Assembly (NCBI GenBank): GCA_016081115.2
Contig: CM071930.1
Location: 3,391,419 to 3,455,418 of the forward strand
DNA: 64,000 bases
Direction of reading: 5' to 3'
Source of the DNA: Rehmannia glutinosa
Taxonomy: Eukaryota; Streptophyta; Magnoliopsida; Lamiales; Orobanchaceae
Shown: positions 23,044 through 34,186 of the stretch, piece by piece
How positions within the stretch are numbered: position 1 is the first letter of the stretch
Layout: every line of letters begins with the position of its first letter
Made by a program: the position numbers and the translations under genes
Notes under the pieces: model-generated
Seen by the model: only the letters and a program-made list of their open reading frames with translations
Told to the model about the DNA's origin: nothing
Database searches by the model: none

Positions 23044-24271
23044 GATGATTACAAACCAAAACAATTTTTACACAAACTAAGAGAGCAATTTTAGAAATGA
23101 TTTTCCGGTAAAAACATTTGACCGTTTGGAAGCAACCAAAATTTCCAAAAATATTAAAGCAACCAAGTAGGGAGTAAATATTTTCAATAATAAGCACAAG
23201 CTCCACCTATCAACAAGCACATCAAGAATAATGTAAGAGCAATAATCCATAAGCTAAAAGCTTTAGCTTTTACAATTTGTTCAAGAGCTTATAAGCTCCC
23301 CCTGTCACAAAACATCATTAATCAATTATATAAGTCCATCAAGCAACAATTGGACTAAGAACAATTCACAACTTATGGCTTTTATGAGCCATAGCTTATA
23401 GCTTTTATGACAAGCTTTTATTAGCTTCTTTGAGCTAATGAGCCAATGTCCTGTTTTTCTCCCCCTTTGGAATCATCAAAAAGAATGTTAGGATGGTGAA
23501 AACACCATACAAAAATATCAAAACATGCCAAATGGACGGTAAAAACCGTTTGAGCAATTTAAAGCATAATCATCCAAGGAAAGTGAGAGAATTGAAACAT
23601 AAAAGATCCATAAGCTCATTAGTATGCTAAAAACATGATTTCAAAAAAAAATTTAAGACATTTTGAAGCAAGAGAAACATGTAGAAGTTGAAAGTTTCAT
23701 TGCGACATTTCAACAAACACCTTGTGTGCGAGAAAAATAGAAGAGGTTGTATATAACCTTTGTAAAAGGTTCAAGCCAAAAATTTTCATATCATCAATCA
23801 ACCTCATTTCAAAGCTCAAAAAAAAAATCATATGCACCATATGCAATAATTTGTTCATCAATTAAGAAGCTCAAAGTAGATTCTCAAGGGTTCAACCCAA
23901 TTGAGATAAGCTAAGAATGATCAAGGCATTACAAATGCCAACAATTAGAGCATCCATCAAGTAATAAGTCATGCTTTCAACAATACATGTATCAAATGTC
24001 CCAACATATCCAACTAAGCATAATGAAGCAATAAAAGAAGCACTTTTACCATCAAGTACTTCATACCAATTATCAAACAATGCTTTAGAGTATTTTTACC
24101 ATCAAATACTCCATCAAAGTCATGATCATCCACAAGTCATTATCAACTTGCAATATTAACCCTTTTAAGAAAAACAAGCAAATATCATTAGTACAAATGA
24201 GTTTTACAAAAATTCATCAAAATACAAAACATCATTAATGAAAATGCTAGAAAGTAAAGGGGGTGGGGGTA
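23044..24271. other. Copia-2 interior without gene
   Basis: A 1.2-kb AT-rich spacer lies between the accessory ORF and the polypurine tract, where RNase H would end in a full element. It has repeats of AGCTTTTA/AAGCTTAT-like words at 23250-23420. No reverse transcriptase, RNase H or integrase motif is visible. Confidence 0.6.
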
Positions 24272-25610
24272 TCATTCCTCATCCGAGGAGAAGCAAGATC
24301 CGGGAATAAAATCCTTGATAAATTTCTTCAATTTGCCGATAGACTTTTGCATTTTGGAGGTCTTTTGCTCCAAAGCCTCATATCTCGTCTCATGAAAAGT
24401 CCTCATCTCATCAAATTCGGCTTGAGTATACCTCCTAGGCGGTTGAGCACCAGTATTACCCTCCGGATTTCTCGGTTCACCCTCTTCCGCCAATCTTGCG
24501 GCCTCGGTGTCATCAAAGTAGTCATTAGGATCGGGGGACTCTTGACCTCTTCCTCTAGCCATTTTGGTTGGTCGGATGTCCATATTCTTGCAGATCGTGA
24601 CTATTTGGGAGATATTATCAATGTCGAAGTCATTTTGAAAAACTTCCGAGTTAAACTCGACGCGAAGGAAGTCCCGATTGAATAAGAAGTTTACAAATCC
24701 AATTTCCCATAACCAACTTCTTATTACCTTGAGTAATGGACTCGATAAGACATTGAATAAGTATGGCACCAAAGTTAAGTGGTTCCCTCCTAGCAATCTT
24801 ATAAGTCAAAAAATAATCCATATTGCTAGGCATCTTTCCCGACTTACCACAAATGCAATATCGACAATGACCGATAAAATGCGATGCTCAAGTGTCATTG
24901 CCAACAAAGAATATTTAGGCCATACTCCCAAAACACGTCTTGACTTCTTTCATCGACACCCCCAACATTTCATCATTCCAAGTCCCACAAGAGAAATAAT
25001 CCCAACCACCTTCTCTAACATGTAAAAGCCGAAGCAAATATCATTGGGAGTCCATCTAAAATGACGTCCCCTTATAAGAGAATTTGGCTATAGGCTTCCT
25101 TTCAACATCATATTCGACCCACATATTGGCATAAAAGAGTTGGATAATATCATCATCATACAAGACATAAGCATGTTCCCATAAATACATCCACCCTTGC
25201 TCCTCGAAAAATCCTCTAATCGTAGGATACTCATTTGTAAATGAACTAAAACGACACATTTTAGTCCGAGCAATCGACTTTCCTCCCATTCCCGAGTCCT
25301 CATAATACCATTCCGCATATTTATGAATGAAATTAAGAACATTGTGGGAATTAGGGGCTTGAGTAACAAAGGATTTTTTACCTTTCGCCCAACGGTAATT
25401 TTGGAGCGAAATCGTTCCGCGTAGCTCGGTAATTTGGGCCCGAGAGAGAATGGGATTTTGAACATCATCACCTTCTTGAGCCACGTTTCTTTGAGCGGCT
25501 CGAATATCCCTTTGTTCGGCTTCCTCTTGCCGATTTCTTGATGAACCCTCTCCGCCCCTTCTACGCTTGGAGATGGGATTTCGACCGGTGGAATTTCTTG
25601 GAGGAGCCAT
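24272..25610 (-). pseudogene. Copia-2 accessory ORF (plant transposon-protein-like), frameshifted
   Basis: An uninterrupted 184-residue N-terminal part begins at 25610 (MAPPRNSTGRNP), with a basic, Arg-rich first 40 residues. It contains IRGFFEEQGWMYLWEH and IIQLFYANMWVEYDVERKP, which recall the 'putative plant transposon protein' domain (..W..........VREFYAN...) seen as an extra ORF in plant elements. Similarity continues in shifted frames (MDYFLTYKIARREPLNFGA at about 24770-24830). The C-terminal part carries YTQAEFDEMRTFHETRYEALE, likely coiled coil, and ends in an acidic tail at 24272. It lies on the same strand as gag. The molecular function is unknown; it is not protease, integrase or reverse transcriptase. 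Confidence 0.55.
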
Positions 25611-26480
25611 ATATGTAAAGTTCTTGCAAAAAGAAGTGAATTAGCAAGAAAAATTTCAAGGATTGATGAAGAATTGAAGATTTTGAAGAAAAGGGGAAAA
25701 ATGCGCTGAACAAGGGTTTTAAGAAATTTTGCTGCGTCTGTTTTTAAGAGCTGAAGACAGAAAGTTTAAAGTGCAAAAATTGGCCTGGGCGACCGGTCGA
25801 GGTAGGGGGCGACCGGTCGAGGTGCGTGCGGCCGTCGCCGCTTTGACCGTCCCAGGTGATTTTTCTTTCTCCCAGTGTTTTCCAAAATTCGATTTTCCAC
25901 CCCAAAAGTTTTAAAACTTTGCAGAAATATAATTTTGGACTATATCCAACAAATATGGGTTTTGGGAAAAAACATATAAACGATAAAATCGAGACTAAAC
26001 ACGTAGTGCCTTTAAAAAAAAATTTGCAAAAACAATTAGGGGCACTTAAGGGGTCAAAATGAAATATCTTGAAAGATATGTGCATAAGCATAAAATCGAG
26101 TTTAAAGAAAAATACGAGTAGACATACCTCGATGGTTTAAGAAACTTGATGACGTAATAGCCAATGAATATGTATCCTACACAATTCTTAGACAACATAT
26201 GCATAGAAAATACAAGTGTAGGCAAGTAATATGAGATATCAAAAGAGCTTATGCTATAAGATTTCATAAGAGATAATAAGCCACATAAGTCTAAAATGCT
26301 CAAGAGTTTTAGAAAATCATGCAAGGTCTCCTTTTTTAAAAAAATTTAAACTCATAAATATATAAGAGACCTATATTAAAAATAAATACTTGAAGATTCA
26401 TTTTGCAATTAAGACACAATTAAAAGTATGCATAGATTTAAAAATAAAATGCATATACAAATGGGGAGATACGGTTTACC
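25611..26480. other. Copia-2 spacer with CpG-rich patch
   Basis: Non-coding stretch between gag and the accessory ORF. At 25784-25856 it carries GGGCGACCGGTCGAGG twice in tandem and GCGGCCGTCGCCGC, the same motif type as in the LTR cassettes. Confidence 0.7.
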
Positions 26481-26510
26481 AATTATGTCGTTTCCATGGG
26501 TTGTGTCTTT

Positions 26511-26725
26511 CCCATTGTTGATGATATCTTCCCATTGAGAAGTCACTTTGTTGATGATGACTTCTCCATTTCCAAGTTTGGTTACCTTCCCATGGTTGAT
26601 GGTTTCTTCTTCTTTGAAAATCATCTTGTTGATGATGTCTTTGCCATTTCCAAGGATTGTGTTCTTCCCATTTTTGATTATACGCTCTTCTTGGAAATTG
26701 GCTTTGTTGAGAGTGGTTTCTCCTT
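26511..26725 (-). repeat. 78-bp tandem repeat at gag 3' end
   Basis: Copies start at 26511, 26589 and 26667 with a period of exactly 78 bases (26 codons), the third partial. Shared words are CCCAT-GTTGATG, TTGTTGATGATG and CCATTTCCAAG. On the minus strand one frame reads as RRRNHQPWEGNQTWKWR-like Arg/Asn/His/Trp-rich repeats. Confidence 0.85.
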
Positions 26726-26744
26726 CTTTGATCAAATGAAACGT

Positions 26745-27900
26745 TCATTTGATGTTTTCTTGGTGGCATGAATTTTCTCCGATTTTTTTGCTTAGGGTAC
26801 CTAATAGCACATTGTTTTGTGGTACCCTCATGTGTTTGGGTCCTTTAAGATTAGCTTTGAGACTTTTAGGTCTCCAACAATATTTAGAGCTATTTCTAGC
26901 CCGACAAGAGTTAGCCGTATGACCCTTTTTGCCACAATAAAAACAAGTAATATTTTTAGGAGCATAATGACCAATATGCATAGTGACTTGATCCTTTTTC
27001 ATATGATTAACAACATTAGGCTTATGATCAAGTTCCTTATCACAATTATGAATATCAACAATATTGGACATTTTATTGGTACTCAAGTTGGATTTTAATA
27101 AATCCTTTTTCATGCAATCAATATTCTCAACAAGAGTACTATTTTCTTTTTCAAGGCTTCTAACCTTGTCAAGTGTGGTGGTGTGAGCACATGATACTGA
27201 TTCATAAGAAGTAAATAAACTATCCTTATCATTTTTCAAAATATTGAATTCCTTTTTCAAATTTTTGTATCTAACAAGTAAGCTTTGGAATTCATTTTGA
27301 AGTTCATCATAATCATTTTGTAAATCACTATAATCATTTTGAATGACAATATCATAGGAAGTAGAGGGTTTAAGACATACCTCATTTTCTTCATTGATGC
27401 CCATAAAACAATATTCAACTTCTTCATAATTGGAAGTTGTAAGAGGCTTATTCCTTAGATTTGAGCTTGTATGATCTTGAGAAGTAGATGCTTTTGTTTG
27501 ACTCCTTTCATTTGCAAATACTCCATAGATGGCTTCTAATTTTTGCCATACTTCATGTGCCGACTTTATTCCTACAATATGCTCATATTATAAATTAGTA
27601 AATGAACAATACAAAATATTTAAAGCCTTACCGTTTAAGGAGATGATTTTCTTCTCTTCATCATTGAGCTTTTTGAAGCCTTTTGAGGTGTGTGGTGTAT
27701 CTTTCATTGGAATGGATTCTCCATTAATGACGGTGTTCCAAATGTCGAACCCGCAACCTTGTAGATAGCATTCCATTCTTTCTTTCCAAAAATTAAAATT
27801 TTTGGAATCAAATAGTGGTGGCTTGGTGGTGGAGGTGCCGGAAAGATGAGATTCGTTCGTAGCCGTCGATCGTTTCTCTTCACTCGCGATGTGAAACGAG
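26745..27900 (-). pseudogene. Copia-2 gag, one in-frame stop
   Basis: The frame opens just after the primer-binding site and reads KPPLFDSKNFNFWKERM near 27800, the start of Copia Gag. A single TAA at 27588-27590 interrupts it, and the same frame continues with YEHIVGIKSAHEVWQKLEAIYG. Residues normally linking this to the C-terminal half seem deleted. A coiled coil (YDELQNEFQSLLVRYKNLKK) and a zinc knuckle CFYCGKKGHTANSC at about 26920 follow. No start codon is visible upstream of KPPLFD; ACG stands where ATG might be expected (ACGGCTACGAAC). Gag would assemble particles. Confidence 0.85.
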
Positions 27901-27915
27901 CTTGCCAAAGAGTTT

Positions 27916-27928
27916 GGCTTTGATACCA
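27916..27928 (-). other. Copia-2 primer-binding site
   Basis: TGGTATCAAAGCC on the minus strand, two bases from the 5' LTR, is complementary to plant initiator-Met tRNA. It fixes the orientation of the element. Confidence 0.92.
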
Positions 27929-27930
27929 CT

Positions 27931-29401
27931 TGTAAGTCCAAGCGGCTACGATAATCTAGAGGGGGGGTGAATAGATTATCTCCATCTTTTCGATTTCGCC
28001 CTCCTTTTAAAACCGAATGCTCAAATACAATAATAAAGGTGCGGAATATAAACAACACACGTCAATTTAAAGAGGTTCAACCCACCTAGGGCCTAATCCT
28101 CTACCACCCCAGTATATCCGGGATGGATTTCGAAAAGAAAAAGAATTTTATTAATTGCCAAAATTAATACAAATTCAACTTACAACACCTTGAAGAGCAC
28201 CACACTCTTCTTCAACAACACCTTTGGAGATTACCACAATCTCCCTTTGAAGATTACCACAATCTTCCTTCAACGGCACCTTGTGAAGATTACCACAATC
28301 TTCAACCTTGAAGAATACCAAATTCTTCAACACCTCAATAAGAAGATTACCACAATCTTCTTCACCTATCACCTAGATCATCCAAGTGTGCTCTTACCAC
28401 AAGAACACTCACAAGGATATCTTGTGTTTGAATGATAACCAAAAATCAAGATTACAACTCAATAATGAATATTACAATTTGAGTGCGAAGTGTAATCAAG
28501 AAAAGCCTAGACCTCAAAGATGTGAAAGTGATAAGCTAGGCAATTTTACAACAAGAATAATAACAATAGAAGACCAAGTGTTTGCTTGAAGTGTATCTTG
28601 TTGTGTTGTATCACAATTGTTATTATGGTTGCTCCAAAACTTCCTCTATTTATAGGAGATGATTGATCAAGCATAGGCTCCTCTTGGGGATTGAAAATCT
28701 ACAGAAAAATACAATTGAAATCAAGAATATAGCTGTTAGAAATCAATCCCACAATTTAAGGAAATGTGTTTCTTTGTCAAACGGTCATATTTTTGTTGTC
28801 AACACAGGCGACCGATGCGTCGCACGTAAATAGACGTTGGAAAAAATACACAGCAAAATAACACAGGGCGACCGGTCGACGTCTACCTCGACCGGTCGAC
28901 CATCACCCCAACCGGTCCCCCTCATGGATATTGCAAAGATTAAAAGTTCTGTTTCAAACACACTTGCAGTACGGTCTCACCTGGCGGCCGGTCGGACGGC
29001 GTCGACGCCAGATGACGGGTCGACCCGCTTGTTTTCCTTCCGTCTCATTTTTGTTTCTAAAAACATCTTCAGGTACGGGTTGCCCTATAGGGCGGCACCG
29101 GTCGACCACGAGCAGTAAATGTTGTCCAATTTTGTTGAAAATAAAACTCAAGAAATGCTCCGAAAATTGTGTAAAAACATTTTAAACCGATCGAGAGTAT
29201 TTAGACAACATTTAGGAACCTGTTATAGGAGTAAAAACTCATTTATAAAAGTGTTGTCCATTTTTAATAAACTTGAGAAAATACTCCGGAAAATATTAAA
29301 ACCATTTTAAATCATTTAGGAGTATTTGGACAACCTTTAAAAACATTGTTTTGGTGATAAAATAAAATCATCAAAATTAAGATAAAAACATGTATCAAAC
29401 A
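27931..29401 (-). repeat. Copia-2 5' LTR
   Basis: About 1471 bp and near identical to 21567-23029. It contains a repeated ATTACCACAATCTTC word (five copies in about 150 bp at 28230-28360), also present in the other LTR. The CpG-rich cassette at about 28798-29125 differs from its partner. Confidence 0.92.
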
Positions 29402-29579
29402 CATACTACATCATCATTTGATATTCTGCATGTAGATATTTTGGGGCCCTATAAAGAAAATAACTTTCCCAATGTCTCTTATATCTTGAATATTGTTGAT
29501 GATTATACTAGGGCCGCATGGAATTTTTTGATGTCTCATAAGCATCAAATTGTCCAGCTGTTACAAAACTTTCTTGCAC
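29402..29579 (+). pseudogene. Copia-1 integrase fragment
   Basis: Reading resumes as TSSFDILHVDILGPYK and NIVDDYTRAAWNFLMSHKHQ, the start of the Copia integrase core with the first catalytic Asp (HVD). The sequence then passes directly into the right LTR, so the second Asp and Glu and all of reverse transcriptase and RNase H are deleted. Confidence 0.85.
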
Positions 29580-29818
29580 TGGTTCCTTTACGTTTTTATG
29601 CCTCAGACTTTATTTCCTTTTTACACGTGTTCCTTTCTCATAGGTTGGGTTTGTTAGAATATCCAGGTAGTTATTCTTCACGTGTTTTGTGCACAATGCT
29701 GATCTAAGACTGCTATATATATTTTTGCAGCTCATTCTGTATCTTTATGGTCATATGAATACAATTTCTTTCTCTACAAGTTTGTGATGGTTTCAATACA
29801 TATTACTGAAATTTAACA
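29580..29818 (+). repeat. Copia-1 right LTR
   Basis: 239 bp, matching 19297-19769 without the MITE. It ends in AAATTTAACA. The flanks of the two LTRs (GTGTT-like and GAGTA) do not form a target duplication. Confidence 0.7.
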
Positions 29819-30875
29819 GAGTACTAAATAAAGTAGATGAGATTAATGTGGGATAATTGAATATTACCTATCAAACTATGGTGAATTTTGCATTTATTCT
29901 ATTAAATTTTGGAATTTGTTTTGCACGTCTATCTTTAAACATTTTGCATTTAATCTCGTGGGAGCTGACTTGGACCTATCATGAGTTGACACATGTCAAC
30001 TTTTGGTTGATTTACGAGATAAAGTGCAATGAATCATATATGTTAGAGGGCATAATATGTATTTTCAAAGTTCAGTGGAGAACACACACACAAAAAAAAA
30101 ACACTACTGTTTGGAGGGCAAAATGCATTAAAGCTATTAACACACTATCAATACACCCCTTTTTCTTAGTACACCCTAGCCATTTTTTATAAATAATTAT
30201 TTAATTTATACACCCCCTAAAATTCCTAACTTACCCTTTCCCTAATTAAACCCCAATTTTTGATTGAAAACTAAACAAATTGATTTCATAGAAACTCTTT
30301 TGGTTTTATTTCTATATTTTCAAAAAATGCAAATCAAAGATGATTTTTCTTTTCTCAACGCATGTTCTTCAATTTCTATATCGAACATACAAATGAAAAT
30401 AATCGCCACAATCTCAGATTACATAAGAGCAAATACACAATTTAGATGAAAACTCGAATCCCTTGAGAATTTTATTGAAACTCAATAGAAAACTTAATCA
30501 AGAACTAAACACAGAGAAAAAAGGGCCTCCCACTTTCTGGAATTTATGTTATTGTTTTACAATAAAATAAAAATAAATGAAGTGGTTAGATATTATTAAG
30601 AGAAAACAAGAAACATACATCCCACATTTTTGGCTTGTTCGATGCTACCAAATTGTGTAGAACTCAAGTCCTCTCTGATTTTGACATATGTCCAACTATG
30701 ACATGTGTATTTATTTTTTTCCAAAATAAGAAAATTAAAATTAGATATATGCCAAAATCGCAACTGGCTTGGGTTCTATGCACATTTTTCCTATCGATTC
30801 TTCTCATCATGTATTATCGTTGTTGAAAATTCTCAACGGTTACCTGGAAAAATGAGATTTCTGAATTTGCTAGTT
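29819..30875. other. intergenic, no feature recognised
   Basis: AT-rich DNA. ORFs of 60-110 residues show no motifs. Nothing further is supportable. Confidence 0.5.
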
Positions 30876-31474
30876 AAGGGTGCGACTGGATGTGCTTTCA
30901 TTTTGAAAATTTTCATTTTGCTAGAGAATAGTGGTAAAAAAAATTGAAAGAAAAAAGATAAACTTTGAGAGTGTGATTGGATGTGAGATGAAAAAGTAAT
31001 GATGAAAGTTGATGATTTAAAATAGTAAAATAATGATTGAATATGATTGGTAGTTAGAAATGTGTGAGTGAGTGAATAGTAAATTTGTGGGAGAATGTGT
31101 AATAATTAACTTTTTTGTGAAAAATGTGTAGATATGATTGGAAAGAGAAAAATGAGAAAAAGTGAAAGTGAGATAATAATATATTTTCTGAATTCATAAA
31201 CAATTGAGTGTTTGGTTAAAAAAATTCTCCAGCGGAACGAAAATAAAATCCCTTTGTTGAGATATGTCACTTGTGAGTTGTCCCACATTGATTAAGGGAA
31301 GAGAGTCCACTTTGTAAGTCAAGTGAGCTACTCCTTCTATCACCAATTGGTTTTAGGATGGAACCTCACTTGGTGGGCTTGGTCTATCTTCCATATGAGG
31401 TACACTTCATGTGTGGGACCGTACCAAGTCCTCCGAAATTTAATACTCTTTCATATCCAATTGCAACCTAAATT
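30876..31474. mobile_element. possible hAT-like MITE
   Basis: The left boundary AGGGTGCGACTGGATGTG and the reverse of the right TAGGTTGCAATTGGATATG are similar inverted ends, of the kind seen in hAT MITEs. An internal partial copy, GAGTGTGATTGGATGTGAG, occurs at 30970. No clear 8-bp duplication is found, so the boundaries are uncertain. A TRIM-like LTR appears to sit inside it. Confidence 0.35.
31255..31440 (+). repeat. TRIM/LTR-like fragment
   Basis: Begins TGTTGAGATATGTC and contains TTGTCCCACATTGATTAAGG, then CACCAATTGGTTTTAGGATGG, a set of blocks typical of TRIM or small LTR sequences in plants. The 3' boundary is not defined. Confidence 0.45.
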
Positions 31475-31700
31475 GTCAGAGTTGATGAAGTATAATTGCT
31501 AAAACGTATTAGAAATGTTAAATGTCTGAAATCCAAATTAAATCATATTAAAATCATATTAGAAATATTAAAATTTTTGTAATCCCAATAAAAGATTTGA
31601 CGTTTAAATGGGGGTGGGGTAAATTGAGAATCACTAGGGGTTGTATTAAGTAAATAAGTTATAATTTATGAAAAAAACGTGGAATGTATTGAGATGTTAA

Positions 31701-31842
31701 GGGCATCTATGATGCAAACTTTTTGTAGAGGTTTTTTGAGTGAAAAACCTCATACAAAAAAGCTCATCCCATTGTGTAACCCAGCTTTTTCACATCCCAA
31801 TAAAAGTGGTACCTTTTATATGGTACCGTTCTTCACTATTAA
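31701..31842. repeat. second MITE-like end next to split MITE
   Basis: TTAAGGGCATCTATGATGC at 31697 resembles the MITE start GGGCATCTACAATGG at 31843. A partner end may be the reverse of GGAGATGTCCTC at 48922-48933. This suggests an outer, related MITE into which the inner one inserted, but the pairing is weak. Confidence 0.35.
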
Positions 31843-31991
31843 GGGCATCTACAATGGTTTGGTGTTCAAACCTCTCTTTTTGTGGATCCCGTATTGGCAC
31901 GTCATTGCCACATCAAAAGTAAAAAACCTACCATTTTCTCCCTAATCAAAAAACCTCCTACCAATTTTGTATAGGCCCCACACTCAATACA
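31843..31991. mobile_element. Harbinger-type MITE, left half
   Basis: It starts GGGCATCTACAATGG after TAA at 31840-31842. Its right half (48332-48518) ends with the inverted GAGCATCCACAATGG followed by TAA (48519-48521). The two halves are separated only by the Helitron. The full MITE would be 336 bp with a TAA duplication. Confidence 0.75.
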
Positions 31992-33461
31992 TCTATATAT
32001 ATATAATAACATGCTATTCTCAAAATAGTAGCCATGTTTTTTCCCGCTTCTTTTTCACTTGCTAAAAACGTATTACTTTTTTTTGGTTTTTTTTTTACTT
32101 TTATTTACGGTAACTTAATCTGTTAGAATCATAATTGATTTCTTTATTTGAATTTATATAATTTAAATTGACTAAAAAATACTTATTACCAAATTGCAAT
32201 TATTCATTACTGAATACCGGATTATGTGCATAATTTACGTAACTGAATGGGTTAAATATGGAATTAAGAATGATGTGCATGATTCTGCTATTTAATCATC
32301 CAACTTTTTAGAATTTGCTTTCAATATATGCCCTTGATTTTCGCGTGTAATAATTGCAATTCAATTTGGTAATAATGTGAAGAATATTAATGATGATCAA
32401 CAACCAGTCGGATTCTCAGTATTCTGACGAGAATCTATATATATATATATATAGGGAGAGGATTATATAGGATCCCCCTATTATATGAGTACATAAGACC
32501 AGATCCTAGCCACAAATCTACTAATTTCGATGGTTGAGATTAAACCTGATTAATGTTGATAAATTATATGATAAAGTCAACGTGAGGGCAAATCAATCCA
32601 TATAAAAATAGGTGTGATGGCTAAATCTAGTAAATCCCATTAAAATAGGATGAGTTACCATCAATTTGCAATCACAATCCACCAAATCTGTTATTGAAAA
32701 ATCATCCAAGCCACAATCATCTTCTCCACCGTGTCTGCAATGAAAATCTTCCCCAACAATACACAAAGTCGACATTTGGAGAGTTCAAGCAAGAAAAAAA
32801 AATGGATGACACCATGAAGAATTCTTCAACACTAATGAAGAACAAGGTAACCATTTTTCTTGCCTTTCGATTGTTAATATTGTCCATTTTTTACTGAATC
32901 CAATTAAAATTTGATTCGCATTTTTTCTAGAACAATCATTCGATTCATCATTTCAATTTTTTTTTGTATATTTTACCCAGAAAATTGCTTTTGCGTGTCT
33001 ATAATCTTGTTAATTTGTGCCAAATAATATGCTTATAAATATGAACATGCTTGGGAATCCAGAAAAAATTCAATTCTTCATCCCCATTTTTTTTGTTGTA
33101 TGTTACCCAAAGAGTTGCTTAATCGTGTTTATATTCTTGCTTTTTTGTGCCTATGAATATGCTTTAGAAGTATGAACTTGTGAATGCAGAAAATTCAATT
33201 CTTCATCCCCATTTTTTTTTATGTTTACCCAGAAAGTTGTTTGTGCGTGTTTATAATCTTGCTTATTTGTGACTACGAATATGCTTATATTTCTGAATAT
33301 ACTTGCTAATGCGGAAAATTCAATTCTCCGCCCCCATTTTTTCTTTAAAAACATGCATGCTATGATCGAAAATGCTGCTCATATGTGCTTAAATACTTGT
33401 TTTCACGAATGAAACACGTTGCTTACGTTTGTTCTGTGTTTTAAACTATCAGATTAATTGA

Positions 33462-33599
33462 TGATGCGTAGAAAGTATACAACTGCAATATGTTTGGATG
33501 CAATGAATGAGCAGAGGAAGGCGGTCTTGGGACGGGCGAAAGAGTTTGCCAAAATGAAATATGATCAATCCGAAATGATTGTTGCTTCGTACTTTTGAT
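33462..33599 (+). pseudogene. short ORF of unknown function in MULE-2
   Basis: The frame reads MMRRKYTTAICLDAMNEQRK and continues for about 45 residues to a TGA at 33597-33599, following a CAG at 33450 that could be a splice acceptor. A small upstream ORF (MDDTMKNSSTLMKNK, from 32802) ends at a GTAACC that could be a donor, but joining the two gives an immediate stop. I do not recognise the protein; it may be the tail of a gene captured by the element. Confidence 0.3.
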
Positions 33600-33729
33600 C
33601 GAAGTGTTGATTAGTGGAGTGTTTTATAGAGACTATAAATTTGTTTGGTTTTTGAAGTTCTTTGTAGTGATGTTGAATGTTTTTTGATTATTGTCGTTGT
33701 GTTAGTTCATGGTTGTTATATTTTCTTTC

Positions 33730-34020
33730 AAAGCAGAATTCAGTTGCTTATGTAAGCAAAATTCAATTAGTCTATAAGCAAAATTCAACTTTATTGTAAG
33801 CAATTATCTCCATGGTATCTTATAATGTTTATAACACTATTTCAAATATTTTTAAGCAGGGTTCGAGTGCTTTGTAAGCAGATGTCAATTGCATTGCAAG
33901 CATTTTATATATTCAAGTATCTTATATTTTTAGCAGTATTCAAATGTTTTTGTAAGCAGGATTCAAATGCGTTGTAAGCAGAAGTCAATTGACTTGTAAG
34001 CATTTATCTTCATGGTATTT
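33730..34020. repeat. degenerate tandem repeat with GTAAGCA core
   Basis: About eight copies of a 25-35 bp unit with (T/G)TAAGCA and ATTCAA-type words, for example GTAAGCAGATGTCAATTGC and GTAAGCAGAAGTCAATTGAC. It lies downstream of the short plus-strand ORF. Confidence 0.65.
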
Positions 34021-34186
34021 TATACTATTAGCAATATCAATTATGTTCATTTTTTTCTTTTGGTCGAAAAGTATTACAGCAGTAACAAATAAGCAAAGTA
34101 CAAAGTAATAAAAAATATTATAATAAGAGAAATCATATGCAATTTGTAATATGTGAATAAGTGGTGTTAAAAACATAAACAGGCAG

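Larger units (their letters stand above)
21567..29401 (-). mobile_element. Copia-2: non-autonomous minus-strand Copia-type element
   Basis: Two LTRs (21567-23029 and 27931-29401) flank an interior with gag but no recognisable pol. The element is bounded by a perfect 5-bp duplication CATAC (21562-21566 and 29402-29406). Primer-binding site TGGTATCAAAGCC (27928-27916) and polypurine tract AAAAAGGGGGAGAT (23043-23030) place it on the minus strand. It inserted in the integrase of Copia-1, whose reading resumes across the junction. The LTRs are near identical, so the insertion is young. The polypurine tract and tRNA-Met primer point to Copia; SIRE/Tork-like affinity is a guess. Confidence 0.9.
19297..29818 (+). 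mobile_element. Copia-1: short-LTR Copia relic, split by Copia-2
   Basis: Direct repeats starting TGGTTCCTTTACG and ending ATTTAACA lie at 19297-19769 and 29580-29818. The left is enlarged by a 214-bp MITE. A primer-binding site TGGTATCAAAAGC follows the left LTR. Gag, protease and the start of integrase run from 19860 to 21561 and resume at 29402 after Copia-2. The 3' half of integrase, reverse transcriptase and RNase H are missing, so integrase runs straight into the right LTR. The short LTRs (about 240 bp) suit the Ale-like Copia group. The true LTR start may be further in, at TGTTAGAATAT. Confidence 0.75.

Noticed and set aside
24263..24685. 140-residue plus-strand ORF
   Set aside because: It is antisense to the accessory ORF of Copia-2, which shares orientation with gag, PBS and PPT.
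28230..28360. CRISPR-like array of ATTACCACAATCTTC words
   Set aside because: Spacing is irregular, the words lie inside a plant retrotransposon LTR and are duplicated in the other LTR; it is a simple internal repeat.
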